NCBI RefSeq assembly: GCF_000373745.1
Contig: NZ_KB892288.1
Location: 1 to 54,340 of the forward strand
Length of the DNA: 54,340 nucleotides
Direction: 5' to 3'
From: Oligella ureolytica DSM 18253
GTDB taxonomy: Bacteria; Pseudomonadota; Gammaproteobacteria; Burkholderiales; Burkholderiaceae_B
Positions 26,553-36,731 of the stretch are shown here, one piece after another. The notes under the pieces were generated by a model that searched no databases, was not told where the DNA came from, and saw only the letters and a list, made by a program, of their open reading frames with translations. Position 1 is the first letter of the stretch, and each line of letters opens with the position of its first letter. The position numbers and the translations under genes were made by a program.

Positions 26553-27956
26553 ATGACAACATCCAACGTTAAAACTCGTTTTGCACCTTCTCCAACAGGT
26601 TATTTACACTTAGGTGGTGCTCGCACCGCTTTATTTTCGTGGGCTTTTGCCCGCCACCATCAAGGTCAGTTTGTACTAAGAATAGAGGACACTGACTTAG
26701 AGCGCTCTACTCCCGAAGCGGTAGAAGCTATTTTGCAAGGCATGGAGTGGTTGGGTTTGGATCATGATGAGGGCCCTTATTATCAGACTCAGCGCTTTGA
26801 CCGCTACAAAGCATATATTCAGCAGCTATTAGACGAAGGCAAAGCTTACTACTGTTATAGCTCACCGGAAGAAGTTGAAGCGATGCGCGAGACTGCCCGA
26901 GCAAAAGGCCTTAAGCCCAAATATGACGGCACTTGGCGCCCGGAACCCGGTAAAACGTTAGGCGAGATCCCTGCTGACCGTCAGCCGGTCGTGCGATTTA
27001 AAAACCCACTCGATGGTAGCGTCATGTGGAACGATATGGTCAAAGGCCCTATCAGCATTGCCAATAGTGAATTAGATGATTTGATCATCGCACGTCCTGA
27101 TGGTACGCCTACCTATAACTTCTGCGTTGTCGTTGATGACTGGGAAATGGGCATCACGCATGTTATTCGCGGCGATGACCACGTCAACAACACGCCTCGT
27201 CAAATCAATATTTTACAAGCCTTAGGCGCAGAAATACCCGTTTACTGCCACCTGCCGATGATTTTAGGTCCTGACGGTCAAAAGCTCTCCAAACGCCATG
27301 GCGCTGTCAGTGTCATGGAGTATCACCACGACGGCTACCTGCCTGACGCCATGATTAACTACTTAGCCCGTTTAGGCTGGAGTCACGGTGATGATGAAAT
27401 TTTCAGTCGTGAGCAATTTACCGAGTGGTTCAATACGGATCACTTAAGTAAAGCCGCTGCACAATGGGATCCTAAAAAACTTAACTGGATTAACAGCCAC
27501 TACATTAAAAACCTTAATGATGAGGAATTAGTTCAAGCCGTACAGCCACGTATTGAGGCTCGTAACGGCAATACTGACGGCTTTGATGTTGCTGCGGTTT
27601 TAAATTTATTTAAAGACCGTGCCGAGACGCTGGAACAATTAGCTGACTCCGCCATGCTATTTTTTGCACCATTTAAAGAAGCAGATGAGGAGCTCCGCGC
27701 TCAAGTATTAACAAGTGATGCATTAGACATATTGGCTGATTTTAAAGCTCGCGCAGAAAAACTTGATGACTGGTCGGTTGATACGTTAGCGTCCACGATT
27801 AAAGATACACTCAATGAAAAAGGCGTTAAGATGCCGGCGTTAGGGATTCCTATCCGTGTGGCTACCACCGGCCAAAAACAAACCCCGTCTGTTGATGCCG
27901 TTTTGGCTCTTTTAGGTCGCGATGTGGTTTTAGAGCGTCTTAATCAGGTTTTGTAG
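26553..27956 (+). CDS. gltX: Glutamyl-tRNA synthetase
   Basis: A 467-residue class I synthetase. [20 protein letters not shown] (9-28) contains the HIGH-type motif, and [11 protein letters not shown] near residue 248 is the KMSKS-type motif. The length and domain order (catalytic, then helical anticodon-binding) are normal. It has its own upstream region, shared with the divergent acetyltransferase gene. Confidence 0.97.
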   Translation: MTTSNVKTRFAPSPTGYLHLGGARTALFSWAFARHHQGQFVLRIEDTDLERSTPEAVEAILQGMEWLGLDHDEGPYYQTQRFDRYKAYIQQLLDEGKAYYCYSSPEEVEAMRETARAKGLKPKYDGTWRPEPGKTLGEIPADRQPVVRFKNPLDGSVMWNDMVKGPISIANSELDDLIIARPDGTPTYNFCVVVDDWEMGITHVIRGDDHVNNTPRQINILQALGAEIPVYCHLPMILGPDGQKLSKRHGAVSVMEYHHDGYLPDAMINYLARLGWSHGDDEIFSREQFTEWFNTDHLSKAAAQWDPKKLNWINSHYIKNLNDEELVQAVQPRIEARNGNTDGFDVAAVLNLFKDRAETLEQLADSAMLFFAPFKEADEELRAQVLTSDALDILADFKARAEKLDDWSVDTLASTIKDTLNEKGVKMPALGIPIRVATTGQKQTPSVDAVLALLGRDVVLERLNQVL

Positions 27957-28045
27957 TTGTAAACCTTAAATATCAGTGACTCATCATAAGAAATACAGTA
28001 ATCTTAAGCTAAGTCAAAGCACTTAAAATTTAAAGGAGCGTTCAT

Positions 28046-28462
28046 ATGGCTACTAGCAAAAAAACCGCTACTAAAACAGCAGAGGTAGACGTTACCTCTG
28101 ACTCTGTTGCTGTTAAAACGACAGCAGCAAGCAAAAAAACTGCCGCTAAAAAAGCAGTAAAAAAAGCAACTAAAACAACCGCAAAAAAGGCGGTTAAGAA
28201 GGCAACAACAAAGTCGACTGCCAGCAAAAAAACAGCAGCTAAAAAAGCGACGACTAAAACAACGGTAGTGAAAAAAGCAGCTACGAAGCAAGCGGCCAGT
28301 GTAACTAAAAAAGTAACTACCAAAAAGACGCCGGCAAAAAAAGCAGTCAGTAATCCACCGGTCGCCACTAAGAAAGTGGTGACACGAAAGGTTAGTGTGG
28401 CAATTGATTCTGCTGAGCCTAAATGGCCATTCCCGGTAGGCAAAAATAACGCGAGTGAGTAA
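28046..28462 (+). CDS. Lysine/alanine-rich histone H1-like protein
   Basis: A 138-residue protein, almost entirely K, A, T and V in KKA/KKT/AKKA repeats (residues about 4-118), like the DNA-binding C-terminal domain of eukaryotic H1 and bacterial H1-like proteins (AlgP, BpH1). The non-repetitive tail has WPFPVG, a feature I associate with Burkholderiales histone-like proteins. AAAGGAG precedes the ATG. It probably condenses DNA or modulates transcription. The repetitive codons make the length prone to vary between strains. The antisense frame over the gene (143 codons) is an artefact of the composition. Confidence 0.8.
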   Translation: MATSKKTATKTAEVDVTSDSVAVKTTAASKKTAAKKAVKKATKTTAKKAVKKATTKSTASKKTAAKKATTKTTVVKKAATKQAASVTKKVTTKKTPAKKAVSNPPVATKKVVTRKVSVAIDSAEPKWPFPVGKNNASE

Positions 28463-28553
28463 TCACTCAGCAAGTTAAATCTGCGGATTTAAAATCAAGG
28501 GCTTGAATCGATCTGCTAAAATATGGATCAGATTCATTTTCCTTGCGTGCGAA

Positions 28554-28589
28554 TAATGAGTCGACTAACCAGTCGGCTCATTTATTTTT
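28554..28589 (+). terminator. Rho-independent terminator after the histone-like gene
   Basis: AATGAGTCGACT pairs with AGTCGGCTCATT (one T-G wobble) and is followed by TATTTTTC. Confidence 0.7.
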
Positions 28590-28645
28590 CAATGCAGGCA
28601 ACCAAATTTTATTAACCAAACACAGCACAAAAGAGATTTACACCT

Positions 28646-29215
28646 ATGACTTCAATGCTTTTGCTTTTAATTCAAATTATATGCACCCTCTTCTGCGCTG
28701 CCTTATTGTTAGGCGCATGGTTTTACTGGTTACGTATCCCCGCTTTTAATCCCTTGGTTTCTAATGTGACACAACTGACTAATTGGCTCGTTGTGCCGCT
28801 AAGAAAAGCCCTCCCGAGTACAAGGTATGTTGACATAGGTTCTTTGGTTGCTGCCTATCTCACGTGCGCAGTCCAACTACTGCTGACCTTACTCTTAATT
28901 ATGGGCGGGCAATTAGGCGCCGTGCTGATTTATATCCCACTGGAAGCGCTACTTGTTTTAGCAAAAAACATCCTAAACCTGGTCTTTTGGCTCACTCTTT
29001 TTTATGCCATCATGTCTTGGGTTAATCCTCTTTCGCCTGCCATGACGTTATTTAGGGCCTTACTTGAACCGGTATTAGCACCCATCCGCAGTCTACCGGT
29101 TCTAAACAAAATGCAAGGCATTGACCTATCACCTTTAGTCTTAGTGATTATTTGTCAAATCCTATTAGTAGGGATAAGAAGCTTCAGTTCGCCTATATTT
29201 CAATATTTAATTTAA
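28646..29215 (+). CDS. YggT family integral membrane protein
   Basis: A 189-residue protein of two YggT units, each with hydrophobic segments (about 1-30, 62-80, 90-120, 160-180). RIPAFNPLVSNVTQLTNWLV, then PLRKALPS, and later SWVNPLSPAMTLFRALLEPV with APIRSLP show the family pattern. Members are linked to osmotic or envelope functions, but the role is poorly defined. The gene stands alone between two terminators. Confidence 0.88.
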   Translation: MTSMLLLLIQIICTLFCAALLLGAWFYWLRIPAFNPLVSNVTQLTNWLVVPLRKALPSTRYVDIGSLVAAYLTCAVQLLLTLLLIMGGQLGAVLIYIPLEALLVLAKNILNLVFWLTLFYAIMSWVNPLSPAMTLFRALLEPVLAPIRSLPVLNKMQGIDLSPLVLVIICQILLVGIRSFSSPIFQYLI

Positions 29216-29247
29216 TTAATTGATTAAGCTCTTAGCAACCACACACA

Positions 29248-29282
29248 AACAAGGCCTCACAATCTATCTATGAGGCCTTGTT
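29248..29282. terminator. Bidirectional terminator between yggT and the PfkB kinase
   Basis: A perfect 12-bp stem AACAAGGCCTCA / TGAGGCCTTGTT with an 11-nt loop lies between convergent genes. Confidence 0.8.
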
Positions 29283-29304
29283 ATTTAGTAAACAGTATAT
29301 GGGA

Positions 29305-30255
29305 TTAAGCCCAAGGATTACTGTCGTAATTATCGATAAAAATACGCTGAATATCGTCTAAGCTAGGACGGTGATTTTGCGGACCGTCTGATGCTATTTT
29401 AATAGAGCCCATGACATTACCTAAGCGCGCATTGTCTTCCCATGACCAACCGGAAGCAAGCCCGTAAAGCACACCGGCTCGGTGCGAATCACCACAACCG
29501 GTAGGGTCCTCAATGGCAACGGCAGGAACAGGTTTAATCGTGATTTTTTGACCCTCGTGATAAAGAATCGATCCCTCAGCCCCTCGAGTTTCAATCACTG
29601 CCTCCAGACCTTCTGCAAGCTCTTCAACACGCTTACCGGTACGCTCTTCAATCACTCGCATTTCATAATCATTAGCGGTGAGCACGCGTGCCATGCTGAT
29701 CATTTTTAGTAAGTCCTCACCATCGAATAATGGCATGGCTTGACCTAAATCGAAGATAAAAGGAATTCCTGCTGCTTGCAAGCGTTGGGCGTGCTTAAAC
29801 ATCGCATCCTTGGCGTCAGGCGCAACAATCGCCCAAACTGCTTTTTCTTGACTAATATCATTTTCCGCTGCTAGGCTCATTGCACCAGGGTGAAAAGCAG
29901 CAATTTGATTGCCAGACAAATCCGTCGTGATATGACATTGTGCAGTAAAGACCTCATCTATTATCTGAATGCCGCGCTGGTCAATACCCAAGTCTGTAAA
30001 ATGCTGCTGGTAATCACCAAAGTCTCTACCGACGGCAGCAACAGGCACAGGCGAACCACCCAACAATTTCAAATTATAGGCAATATTACCTGCACAGCCA
30101 CCAAATTCTTTGCGCATTGACGGCACTAAAAAAGACACACTCAAACTATGAATACTTTCAGGTTTAATATGATCTTTAAAATACCCATCAAAACGGGTAA
30201 TGGTATCAAAGGCTAAGGAGCCGCAGATAAGGACTTCTTTTAGTTGTTCTGACAT
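29305..30255 (-). CDS. PfkB-family carbohydrate/adenosine kinase
   Basis: A 316-residue ribokinase-fold kinase. It has the N-terminal glycine pair in FGGCAGNIAYNLKLLG (about 52-67) and the catalytic signature DPTGCGDSHRAGVLYGL (about 248-264), with the base Asp at DPTGCGD. Burkholderiales genomes carry this type next to a zinc-ribbon DUF3426 gene and annotate it as adenosine kinase or sugar kinase; the substrate is not proven. It starts 2 bp after the DUF3426 stop, so the two are likely co-transcribed. Confidence 0.85.
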   Translation of the reverse strand: MSEQLKEVLICGSLAFDTITRFDGYFKDHIKPESIHSLSVSFLVPSMRKEFGGCAGNIAYNLKLLGGSPVPVAAVGRDFGDYQQHFTDLGIDQRGIQIIDEVFTAQCHITTDLSGNQIAAFHPGAMSLAAENDISQEKAVWAIVAPDAKDAMFKHAQRLQAAGIPFIFDLGQAMPLFDGEDLLKMISMARVLTANDYEMRVIEERTGKRVEELAEGLEAVIETRGAEGSILYHEGQKITIKPVPAVAIEDPTGCGDSHRAGVLYGLASGWSWEDNARLGNVMGSIKIASDGPQNHRPSLDDIQRIFIDNYDSNPWA

Positions 30256-30257
30256 AA

Positions 30258-31073
30258 CTACTCTTCGTAATAAGGTTTTAATTCATAAGCTGTGGCCATT
30301 GTACCAAGCAGATTCAAATGCAAGCGGATGTCGTACTCTGACAATGCCACCATCGGGCGCATTCTTAATTCTGACACCACATACTCTTCAGGCTCAATAA
30401 TACGCTGCCTATCAAGCTGCCCACGTTCATTCTTAAGACTCAAAACAAGTGACGGCCATTCAGCCGGGATATTCTCTTTGTTAACTAAGGTTGCTTGTAA
30501 AACAAGCGCTGTCTTCGTGCTGTCTGCCGGTACATCGCGACGTATATTAAGAGACACGTTTTTGAGCACAAACTGTTCGATTGATCGGGTTCCACCCAGC
30601 TCACATCGAGCAACCGAGCAAAGCTGTATTAAGACTGCTCGACTGGATGGGAAGTAGTGTGCGATTTGATTACGAAAAACAACCGCACCCTGCAGCACCA
30701 AGGCAAGCAGCAGGATAAATACCGCTAACACCCAAAAAACGCCCCCACTTCGGCGCCGAGAATTTGACCTCACATAGTAGTCTTCATCAACATCATCGTG
30801 CAACACACGGTCATCATCTAATGAGTCTCTTATATAGGGCTCATCTCGGTAAACACGATCATCATAGGCATCGTCATGATATAGCTCATGTTCATACTCA
30901 TGTTTATGCTCATGACGGACAGCATATCGAGAGGACGACTGCTGGCTCACCGCGTAGTCCAGTGCATTAAACACGGTGTGACAAACGCCACAACGCACCT
31001 TTCCCCCACGCGCTTTTAATTGCTCGGGTGTTACGCTCAAGACAGTATCACATTCAGGGCAATGAGTTTTCAT
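30258..31073 (-). CDS. Zinc-ribbon DUF3426 membrane protein
   Basis: A 271-residue protein. The N-terminus has an MJ0042-type zinc ribbon (CPECDTVL with Cys5 and Cys8, CGVCHTVF with Cys28 and Cys31), then a His/Asp/Tyr-rich linker (about 45-105), one transmembrane helix (about 110-130, GVFWVLAVFILLLALVLQGA) and a DUF3426 domain. It is probably anchored in the inner membrane with a periplasmic domain. It lies between prmA and the PfkB kinase, the usual betaproteobacterial order. The function is unknown. Confidence 0.85.
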   Translation of the reverse strand: MKTHCPECDTVLSVTPEQLKARGGKVRCGVCHTVFNALDYAVSQQSSSRYAVRHEHKHEYEHELYHDDAYDDRVYRDEPYIRDSLDDDRVLHDDVDEDYYVRSNSRRRSGGVFWVLAVFILLLALVLQGAVVFRNQIAHYFPSSRAVLIQLCSVARCELGGTRSIEQFVLKNVSLNIRRDVPADSTKTALVLQATLVNKENIPAEWPSLVLSLKNERGQLDRQRIIEPEEYVVSELRMRPMVALSEYDIRLHLNLLGTMATAYELKPYYEE

Positions 31074-31121
31074 AGGCGTTTTACTTTAACGGTCAGACTC
31101 TGTGATGGTTGACTTTACATG

Positions 31122-32036
31122 CTAAGCATCTGCAATACCATGCAAGCAGACCCAACCCTCATCGGCATTCCATACCTCCAGCTGAATCCATGGTCGATAA
31201 AAAGCAATGAGCTGCTCATACTGCCCTTCTAAAATCCCTGACAAAACAAGCGAACCTCCCGGCTTCACGCGATTCGACAATAAGGGAGCAAGTGCTTTTA
31301 GTGGATTGGCTAAGATATTAGCCACAACGACATCGTAACGACCTTCGGGCAACTCGTTTGGTAAACCATAGTAAATCTGACATTGATTAATCAGTGCATT
31401 GCCGCGAGCTGTTTCGACAGACTGAGGATCGATATCAACACCAAGCACATCTAAGGCCTGCAATTTAGCAGCGATAATAGACAAAATACCGGAACCGCAA
31501 CCATAGTCCAACACAGATTTTCCAGCCAGTGGATGCTGCTCTAGCCACTCTGCACACAGACGTGTTGTCGCATGAGAGCCGGTACCAAAAGCCATCCCGG
31601 GGTCCAACTGAATCACCATATTTGATTTGTCTTGACGGATTTGAAGCACATCATGACTATCCATATGCCAGCTGGGGACAATCCAAATGCGCTCTCCAAG
31701 CTTCATCGGATCAAATTGAGTTTGAGTGACACGCACCCAGTCCTTATCCTCAACATCAACCAAGCTTGCTACCGTGTACTCATCTTCGCCAAACTCGACA
31801 GCTAAAGACAGCAATAAGGCCTGCACATCAGTGTCATCGTCCAGTAAGGCAATCACATTATTACGCTGCCAAGCAAAGGTACTCAACTCCATACCAGGTT
31901 CACCATAGAGAGGCTGCTCATCATCAGTATCACGATCAGCGTCTTCAACAGAAACTGATAATGCACCATGATCCAATAGAAAATCTGATATATCTTCGGC
32001 AATCTCTTCATTACCATGAATGATCAATTCGCGCAT
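31122..32036 (-). CDS. prmA: Ribosomal protein L11 methyltransferase
   Basis: A 304-residue SAM methyltransferase that trimethylates L11. DPGMAFGTGSHATTRLCAEW (about 145-164) and VLDYGCGSGILSIIAAKL (motif I, about 173-190) are diagnostic, and VVANILANPLKAL follows. It is downstream of accC behind a terminator. Confidence 0.95.
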   Translation of the reverse strand: MRELIIHGNEEIAEDISDFLLDHGALSVSVEDADRDTDDEQPLYGEPGMELSTFAWQRNNVIALLDDDTDVQALLLSLAVEFGEDEYTVASLVDVEDKDWVRVTQTQFDPMKLGERIWIVPSWHMDSHDVLQIRQDKSNMVIQLDPGMAFGTGSHATTRLCAEWLEQHPLAGKSVLDYGCGSGILSIIAAKLQALDVLGVDIDPQSVETARGNALINQCQIYYGLPNELPEGRYDVVVANILANPLKALAPLLSNRVKPGGSLVLSGILEGQYEQLIAFYRPWIQLEVWNADEGWVCLHGIADA

Positions 32037-32073
32037 AAGTATAAGTACCCCTTAAATTTAATCTAAAAACCAA

Positions 32074-32097
32074 GAAGCCGAGTCTTAGCCCGGCTTC
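32074..32097 (-). terminator. Terminator after accC
   Basis: The stem GAAGCCG/CGGCTTC with a 10-nt loop is followed on the minus strand by TTGGTTTTTAG, between accC and prmA. Confidence 0.6.
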
Positions 32098-32139
32098 ATT
32101 ACCCGAAGGTTGAGTAGTTAATCATTCGCTAAAAAGAGT

Positions 32140-33501
32140 TTAATCAGCTGATTTTTTGCTACGTGCAGCTAATTTCTTCTCTAAGTAATGAATATCCATA
32201 CCGCCTTTGATAAAGACGGGATCATGCAATAACTCACGATGCAGCGGAATATTGGTACTGATACCCTCAACCACCATCTCCGACAAAGCAATATCCATAC
32301 GTGCGATAGCTTGCTTACGATCCTGACCATAGGTAATAATTTTACCAATCATGGAGTCATAATATGGCGGTACACGATAGCCTGAAAACACATGCGAATC
32401 TGTTCGTACACCCATACCACCTGGAGTATGCCACTTGGTCACCAAACCAGGAGAAGGCATAAAGGTATAGGGATCCTCAGCATTGATACGGCACTCAATG
32501 GCATGCCCCAAGATATGAATATCTTCCTGCTTAAGAGTAAAAGGCACACCTGCGGCAATTTTAATCTGCTCTTGAACCAAGTCAATACCGGTAATACACT
32601 CAGTAATCGTATGCTCTACCTGAATACGAGTGTTCATCTCAATAAAGTAGAACTCCTCATTTTCGTATAAGAACTCAAAGGTGCCCGCACCTCTATAGCG
32701 CATCTGACGGCACGCTTCGGCACAGCGCTCAGCAATCCGATAAATCAGATCACGATCAATGCCGGGAGCCGGTGCTTCTTCCATGATTTTCTGGTGTCGA
32801 CGCTGTAACGAACAATCACGTTCGCCTAACCAGACTGCTTTGCCCTCACCATCTGCTAAGATCTGAATTTCAATATGGCGAGGTTTTTCGAGATACTTCT
32901 CCATATAGACTTCGGGATTGCCGAAAGCCACTTTTGCTTCGGCACGAGTCATTTGCACCGCATTAATCAAATCAGATTCGTGATTAACAACGCGCATCCC
33001 ACGTCCGCCACCACCACCGGCTGCCTTAATAATAACCGGCAAACCGACGCGACGTGCCGTTTCTAGGATCTCATCCGGGTCGTCACTCAGCGCACCCTCA
33101 GAGCCAGGAACTACCGGCACACCGGCTTGAATCATGGCTTGCTTGGCGCTGACCTTATCACCCATCATCACGATCGACTCAGGACGAGGGCCAATAAACA
33201 CGAAGCCACTTTTTTCAACGCGCTGTGCAAAATCTGCATTTTCTGCTAAGAAACCATAACCCGGGTGAATTGCCTCAGCATCTGTCACCTCTGCAGCAGC
33301 AATGATAGCCGGCATGTGCAAATAGCTCTCTTGAGCCGGCGCCGGGCCAATACATACAGACTCATCAGCTAGGCGAACATACTTAGCCTCGCGATCTGCT
33401 TCAGAATGCACAACCACTGTTTTAATACCTAACTCACGGCAAGCACGCTGAATTCTCAGAGCGATCTCGCCGCGGTTGGCTATTAGTACTTTTTCAAACA
33501 T
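32140..33501 (-). CDS. accC: Biotin carboxylase subunit of acetyl-CoA carboxylase
   Basis: A 453-residue ATP-grasp enzyme that carboxylates biotin on AccB, the first step of fatty-acid synthesis. It begins [20 protein letters not shown], with the glycine-rich ATP loop [14 protein letters not shown] (about 159-172) and [20 protein letters not shown] (about 229-248). It follows accB by 34 bp. Confidence 0.97.
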   Translation of the reverse strand: MFEKVLIANRGEIALRIQRACRELGIKTVVVHSEADREAKYVRLADESVCIGPAPAQESYLHMPAIIAAAEVTDAEAIHPGYGFLAENADFAQRVEKSGFVFIGPRPESIVMMGDKVSAKQAMIQAGVPVVPGSEGALSDDPDEILETARRVGLPVIIKAAGGGGGRGMRVVNHESDLINAVQMTRAEAKVAFGNPEVYMEKYLEKPRHIEIQILADGEGKAVWLGERDCSLQRRHQKIMEEAPAPGIDRDLIYRIAERCAEACRQMRYRGAGTFEFLYENEEFYFIEMNTRIQVEHTITECITGIDLVQEQIKIAAGVPFTLKQEDIHILGHAIECRINAEDPYTFMPSPGLVTKWHTPGGMGVRTDSHVFSGYRVPPYYDSMIGKIITYGQDRKQAIARMDIALSEMVVEGISTNIPLHRELLHDPVFIKGGMDIHYLEKKLAARSKKSAD

Positions 33502-33535
33502 AAATTATTCAACCGATTATTGAACGATAAGGCGA

Positions 33536-34015
33536 TTAAGCAATAATGAACAATGGCTGACCAAACTCAACGGGCTCACCATTTTCAACAAGGATTTTCT
33601 TAATGACACCGCTAACATCCGCTTCGATTTCATTAAGCAGCTTCATCGCTTCAATAATACATAGCGTATCGCCTTCGTTGACACGCTTGCCCACATCGAC
33701 GAAAGCCGGCGAGTTAGGACTCGGTGCGCGATAGAAAGTACCTACCATCGGTGCTTTAACAACATAACCCTCTTCTTGTTCCGGCGCTGCTTCTGCTTCA
33801 GCCACTGGAGCTGCTGGAGCAGCCGCCTGTGCTTGAGGAGCAGCCATCGCGCCTGGGTACATTGCCGGCATAGCCATGGGTGAATAAATTGTTGTCTCAG
33901 CTTGTGGCTTTGACTTAACAATCTTGACCTTGCCGTCGCCTTCGGTGATTTCAAGCTCAGAGATTTCTGACTCTGCTACTAGGTCAATAAGTGTTTTTAA
34001 TTTTCTAAGATCCAT
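33536..34015 (-). CDS. accB: Biotin carboxyl carrier protein
   Basis: A 159-residue carrier. The N-terminal segment, then an Ala/Pro-rich linker (about 45-80), then the biotinyl domain with EAMKLLNEI; the biotinylated residue is Lys125. The length is typical. It lies between aroQ and accC in the classical aroQ-accB-accC order. Confidence 0.97.
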   Translation of the reverse strand: MDLRKLKTLIDLVAESEISELEITEGDGKVKIVKSKPQAETTIYSPMAMPAMYPGAMAAPQAQAAAPAAPVAEAEAAPEQEEGYVVKAPMVGTFYRAPSPNSPAFVDVGKRVNEGDTLCIIEAMKLLNEIEADVSGVIKKILVENGEPVEFGQPLFIIA

Positions 34016-34046
34016 AAGGGTATCCCGTAGTCCTTAAGTTTTAATT

Positions 34047-34481
34047 TTAAGTTTTTGTTGTTTGAGCAAAATAACGCAATGCAGCTTCGTACACAAAAGG
34101 GCCCAAACCACACATCACACCAATGGCTCTATCTGACAGATAAGATTGGTGTCTGAATGGTTCGCGCGCATACACATTGGATATATGTACTTCAATAAAA
34201 GGCACCTCAGCGGCTGCCAATGCATCACGTATTGCAATACTTGTGTGGGTATAAGCCCCGGCGTTGATAATCATGCCATCAATCTGTCCGCGCGCCTGCT
34301 GAATACGAGTAACCAACTCACCCTCGGAGTTGCTCTGCATGCATTGGACACTAAGCCCAAGCTCAGCACCCAAACGCTGCGCTTCAGACTCTATACTCGC
34401 TAAAGTCTGGGCGCCGTATACCTCAGGCTCACGCAAACCCAACATATTTAAGTTAGGGCCATTAATGATTAAAATACGCAT
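34047..34481 (-). CDS. aroQ: Type II 3-dehydroquinate dehydratase
   Basis: A 144-residue enzyme of the shikimate pathway (third step). [17 protein letters not shown] (7-23) contains the catalytic loop region, [16 protein letters not shown] follows, and [18 protein letters not shown] contains the active His and Arg. It is first in the accBC operon. The next pathway enzyme, shikimate dehydrogenase, is in this window fused to an RNase-like protein. Confidence 0.95.
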   Translation of the reverse strand: MRILIINGPNLNMLGLREPEVYGAQTLASIESEAQRLGAELGLSVQCMQSNSEGELVTRIQQARGQIDGMIINAGAYTHTSIAIRDALAAAEVPFIEVHISNVYAREPFRHQSYLSDRAIGVMCGLGPFVYEAALRYFAQTTKT

Positions 34482-34588
34482 AACGCCGTTTAAATTTTTG
34501 ACAATCCGTTAATTTAACGTCAAAAGGCAGCTTTTGTCCATTAAATTCTTCTATTCTAATAGAAAAGAAGAGCGAATACAAAGGCTGA

Positions 34589-35221
34589 CTAAGCACCCAT
34601 TTCCACTAACTTAGCTCTCAACTCCTCGACATCAAGTTGGCCAATAATCTTATAAGCAAGCTTATGATCAGGTGCAAAGACAAGGCTAAAGGGCAAACCG
34701 CCACTCGGGTTACCTAATTTTCTCATTAAGCTTATCGCGGTCGGCTCACCGATAAGTATAGGAAAATCAACAGGCACTTTCGATAAAAAACGGTGGATAT
34801 TTTGCTCTGTATCAACACTATAGCCAATGACCTGTACCTTGTCGAAATTCCGATTAATACCCTCTAAATCCGGCATTTCTTCAACGCACGGAGCGCACCA
34901 ACTAGCCCAAAAATTGACAATGACAATCTTGTCTCGGTAGTCGCTAATCTGATGCTCCTCACCCGCTAAGTCTTTTAAAGGAGTAGTGAGTAAATGATTC
35001 AAACGTTCAGCATCAACATCTGTAATGCTCATCGCTTGTAGTCTAGGCTTAGCTTGAGTTTGTGCCCTGGCCATTTGCTCCGGAGCCATGGTATCGATTA
35101 GTACAAAGCCAGCCGCCACAATAGATAGAGTAACAATCCTACCGACGACACTTTTAAATCGACGTATTAAACCCTCTTTGCTAAAAAATTTCCTGCTCTT
35201 AAAAATAGCCATCAGTCTCAA
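34589..35221 (-). CDS. TlpA-like membrane-anchored thiol-disulfide protein
   Basis: A 210-residue protein with an N-terminal hydrophobic helix (about 27-43) that anchors it or exports it, then a thioredoxin fold (about 70-205). The active site is WCAPC in VNFWASWCAPCVEEMPDLEG (about 102-121), and the cis-Pro segment is GGLPFSLVF. This is the TlpA/ResA group, which reduces periplasmic cysteines, for example in cytochrome c maturation. The start is ambiguous: TTG 35221, or ATG 35212 giving MAIFKSRKFF. Confidence 0.85.
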   Translation of the reverse strand: MRLMAIFKSRKFFSKEGLIRRFKSVVGRIVTLSIVAAGFVLIDTMAPEQMARAQTQAKPRLQAMSITDVDAERLNHLLTTPLKDLAGEEHQISDYRDKIVIVNFWASWCAPCVEEMPDLEGINRNFDKVQVIGYSVDTEQNIHRFLSKVPVDFPILIGEPTAISLMRKLGNPSGGLPFSLVFAPDHKLAYKIIGQLDVEELRAKLVEMGA

Positions 35222-35319
35222 TAAGGAGTATTTAACAAGCTGATTTTAGCCATAATAGAGCGAGCATAGCGGCAGACTTCATAAAATGCTTAAAATAGTA
35301 GCCCGCAGGAGAAATTTTT

Positions 35320-36720
35320 ATGCATATTCATATTCTAGGTATTTGTGGCACCTTTATGGGTGGACTGGCTCTCATTGCACGCGCAGCGGGCCATAAAGTG
35401 ACGGGTTGTGACGCGGCGGTGTACCCGCCAATGAGCACCCAATTAGAGGAGCAAGGTATTGAGTTAATCGAGGGTTATGGCGCAGAACAAATCGATCTGC
35501 AGCCGGATCTCTTTATTGTCGGTAATGTCGTCAGTCGCGACAACCCTCTGATGGAGGAGATTTTAAACCGCGGTTTAGCCTATACCTCCGGTCCTCAATG
35601 GCTTGGCGAACAGGTTTTAGCCCAACAACATGTATTAGCAGTAGCAGGTACGCACGGCAAAACCACCACCTCGTCCATGTTAACGTGGATTTTGCACTAT
35701 GCCGGTCTTGAGCCGAATTTTTTAATTGGTGGTATCGCAGAGAATTTTGGTATTTCCGCACATTTTGATAGCACAAAGAAATACTTTGTCATTGAAGCAG
35801 ATGAATACGATACAGCCTTTTTTGATAAGCGCTCAAAGTTTGTTCATTATCGTCCTCGCACGGCTGTTCTTAATAACTTAGAGTTTGATCATGCCGATAT
35901 TTTTGAAAATCTAGGCGCTATCCAAAAGCAATTTCACCATTTAGTACGTATCGTGCCTCACGTCGGCCGCGTTATTTATCCGGCAGCCGAAACGGCTCTT
36001 CAGGAAGTCATTAATATGGGTTGCTGGAGTGAACAGGTGTCGCTAGGTGCCGGTGCCGAGACGACCCATGCTGACAACAACGCTTGGAATTATCGCTTAA
36101 TCGAGCCCTCAGGCAGCCACTTTCAAGTCCTGCATAAACAGCAAGTCATCGCAGAGGTTAAATGGTCTTTGATTGGCACGCATAATGTACAAAATGCCTT
36201 AGCGGCCATTAGCGCTGCAGATCACGTCGGTGTCGATCCCGTTCTGGCGTGCGAAGCACTGCAGCAATTTGCCGGTATTAAGCGACGTATGGAATTGCGC
36301 GATACCATTAATAATGTCGCTATCTACGATGACTTTGCCCATCACCCTACCGCGATTACGACAACCCTCGAAGGCTTACGTAAGCAGGTCGGTGATGCCC
36401 GCATTATTGCCGTGTTGGAACCTCGCTCCAATACAATGAAGCTGGGCACGATGTCGGCACGACTACCGACCTCTTTGCAACTCGCAGATGTGGTTTTTTG
36501 CTATAACGAAACTCAGGGCAAGCACAGCATCACATGGGACACCGACAGCGTCTTTGCCGATATGCAACAACCCACTCATGTCCATCGAGATATCTCACAA
36601 CTCGTCGATGCGGTGGCAACGACAGCGGAACCGGGCGATAATATATTGGTCATGAGTAACGGTGGTTTTGGCGGTTTTCACGACAAATTAATTGCTAAAT
36701 TAAAGCAAAAATATTCTTAA
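35320..36720 (+). CDS. mpl: UDP-MurNAc:L-Ala-gamma-D-Glu-meso-DAP ligase
   Basis: A 466-residue Mur ligase relative that joins the recycled tripeptide to UDP-MurNAc. It starts MHIHILGICGTFMGGLALIA, the Mpl version of the MurC-type N-terminus, with P-loop AGTHGKTTTS at 109-118 and EADEYDTAFFDKRSKF-type motif near residue 155. AGGAG precedes the ATG. With anmK it gives two cell-wall recycling genes in the window. Confidence 0.95.
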   Translation: MHIHILGICGTFMGGLALIARAAGHKVTGCDAAVYPPMSTQLEEQGIELIEGYGAEQIDLQPDLFIVGNVVSRDNPLMEEILNRGLAYTSGPQWLGEQVLAQQHVLAVAGTHGKTTTSSMLTWILHYAGLEPNFLIGGIAENFGISAHFDSTKKYFVIEADEYDTAFFDKRSKFVHYRPRTAVLNNLEFDHADIFENLGAIQKQFHHLVRIVPHVGRVIYPAAETALQEVINMGCWSEQVSLGAGAETTHADNNAWNYRLIEPSGSHFQVLHKQQVIAEVKWSLIGTHNVQNALAAISAADHVGVDPVLACEALQQFAGIKRRMELRDTINNVAIYDDFAHHPTAITTTLEGLRKQVGDARIIAVLEPRSNTMKLGTMSARLPTSLQLADVVFCYNETQGKHSITWDTDSVFADMQQPTHVHRDISQLVDAVATTAEPGDNILVMSNGGFGGFHDKLIAKLKQKYS

Positions 36721-36731
36721 AAATACAGATA

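Noticed and set aside
28042-28473. Long minus-strand open frame of 143 codons opposite the histone-like gene
   Set aside because: It is the antisense of a low-complexity lysine-rich gene; its Val/Leu/Ala/Phe composition is forced by the AAA/GCA codons on the other strand.
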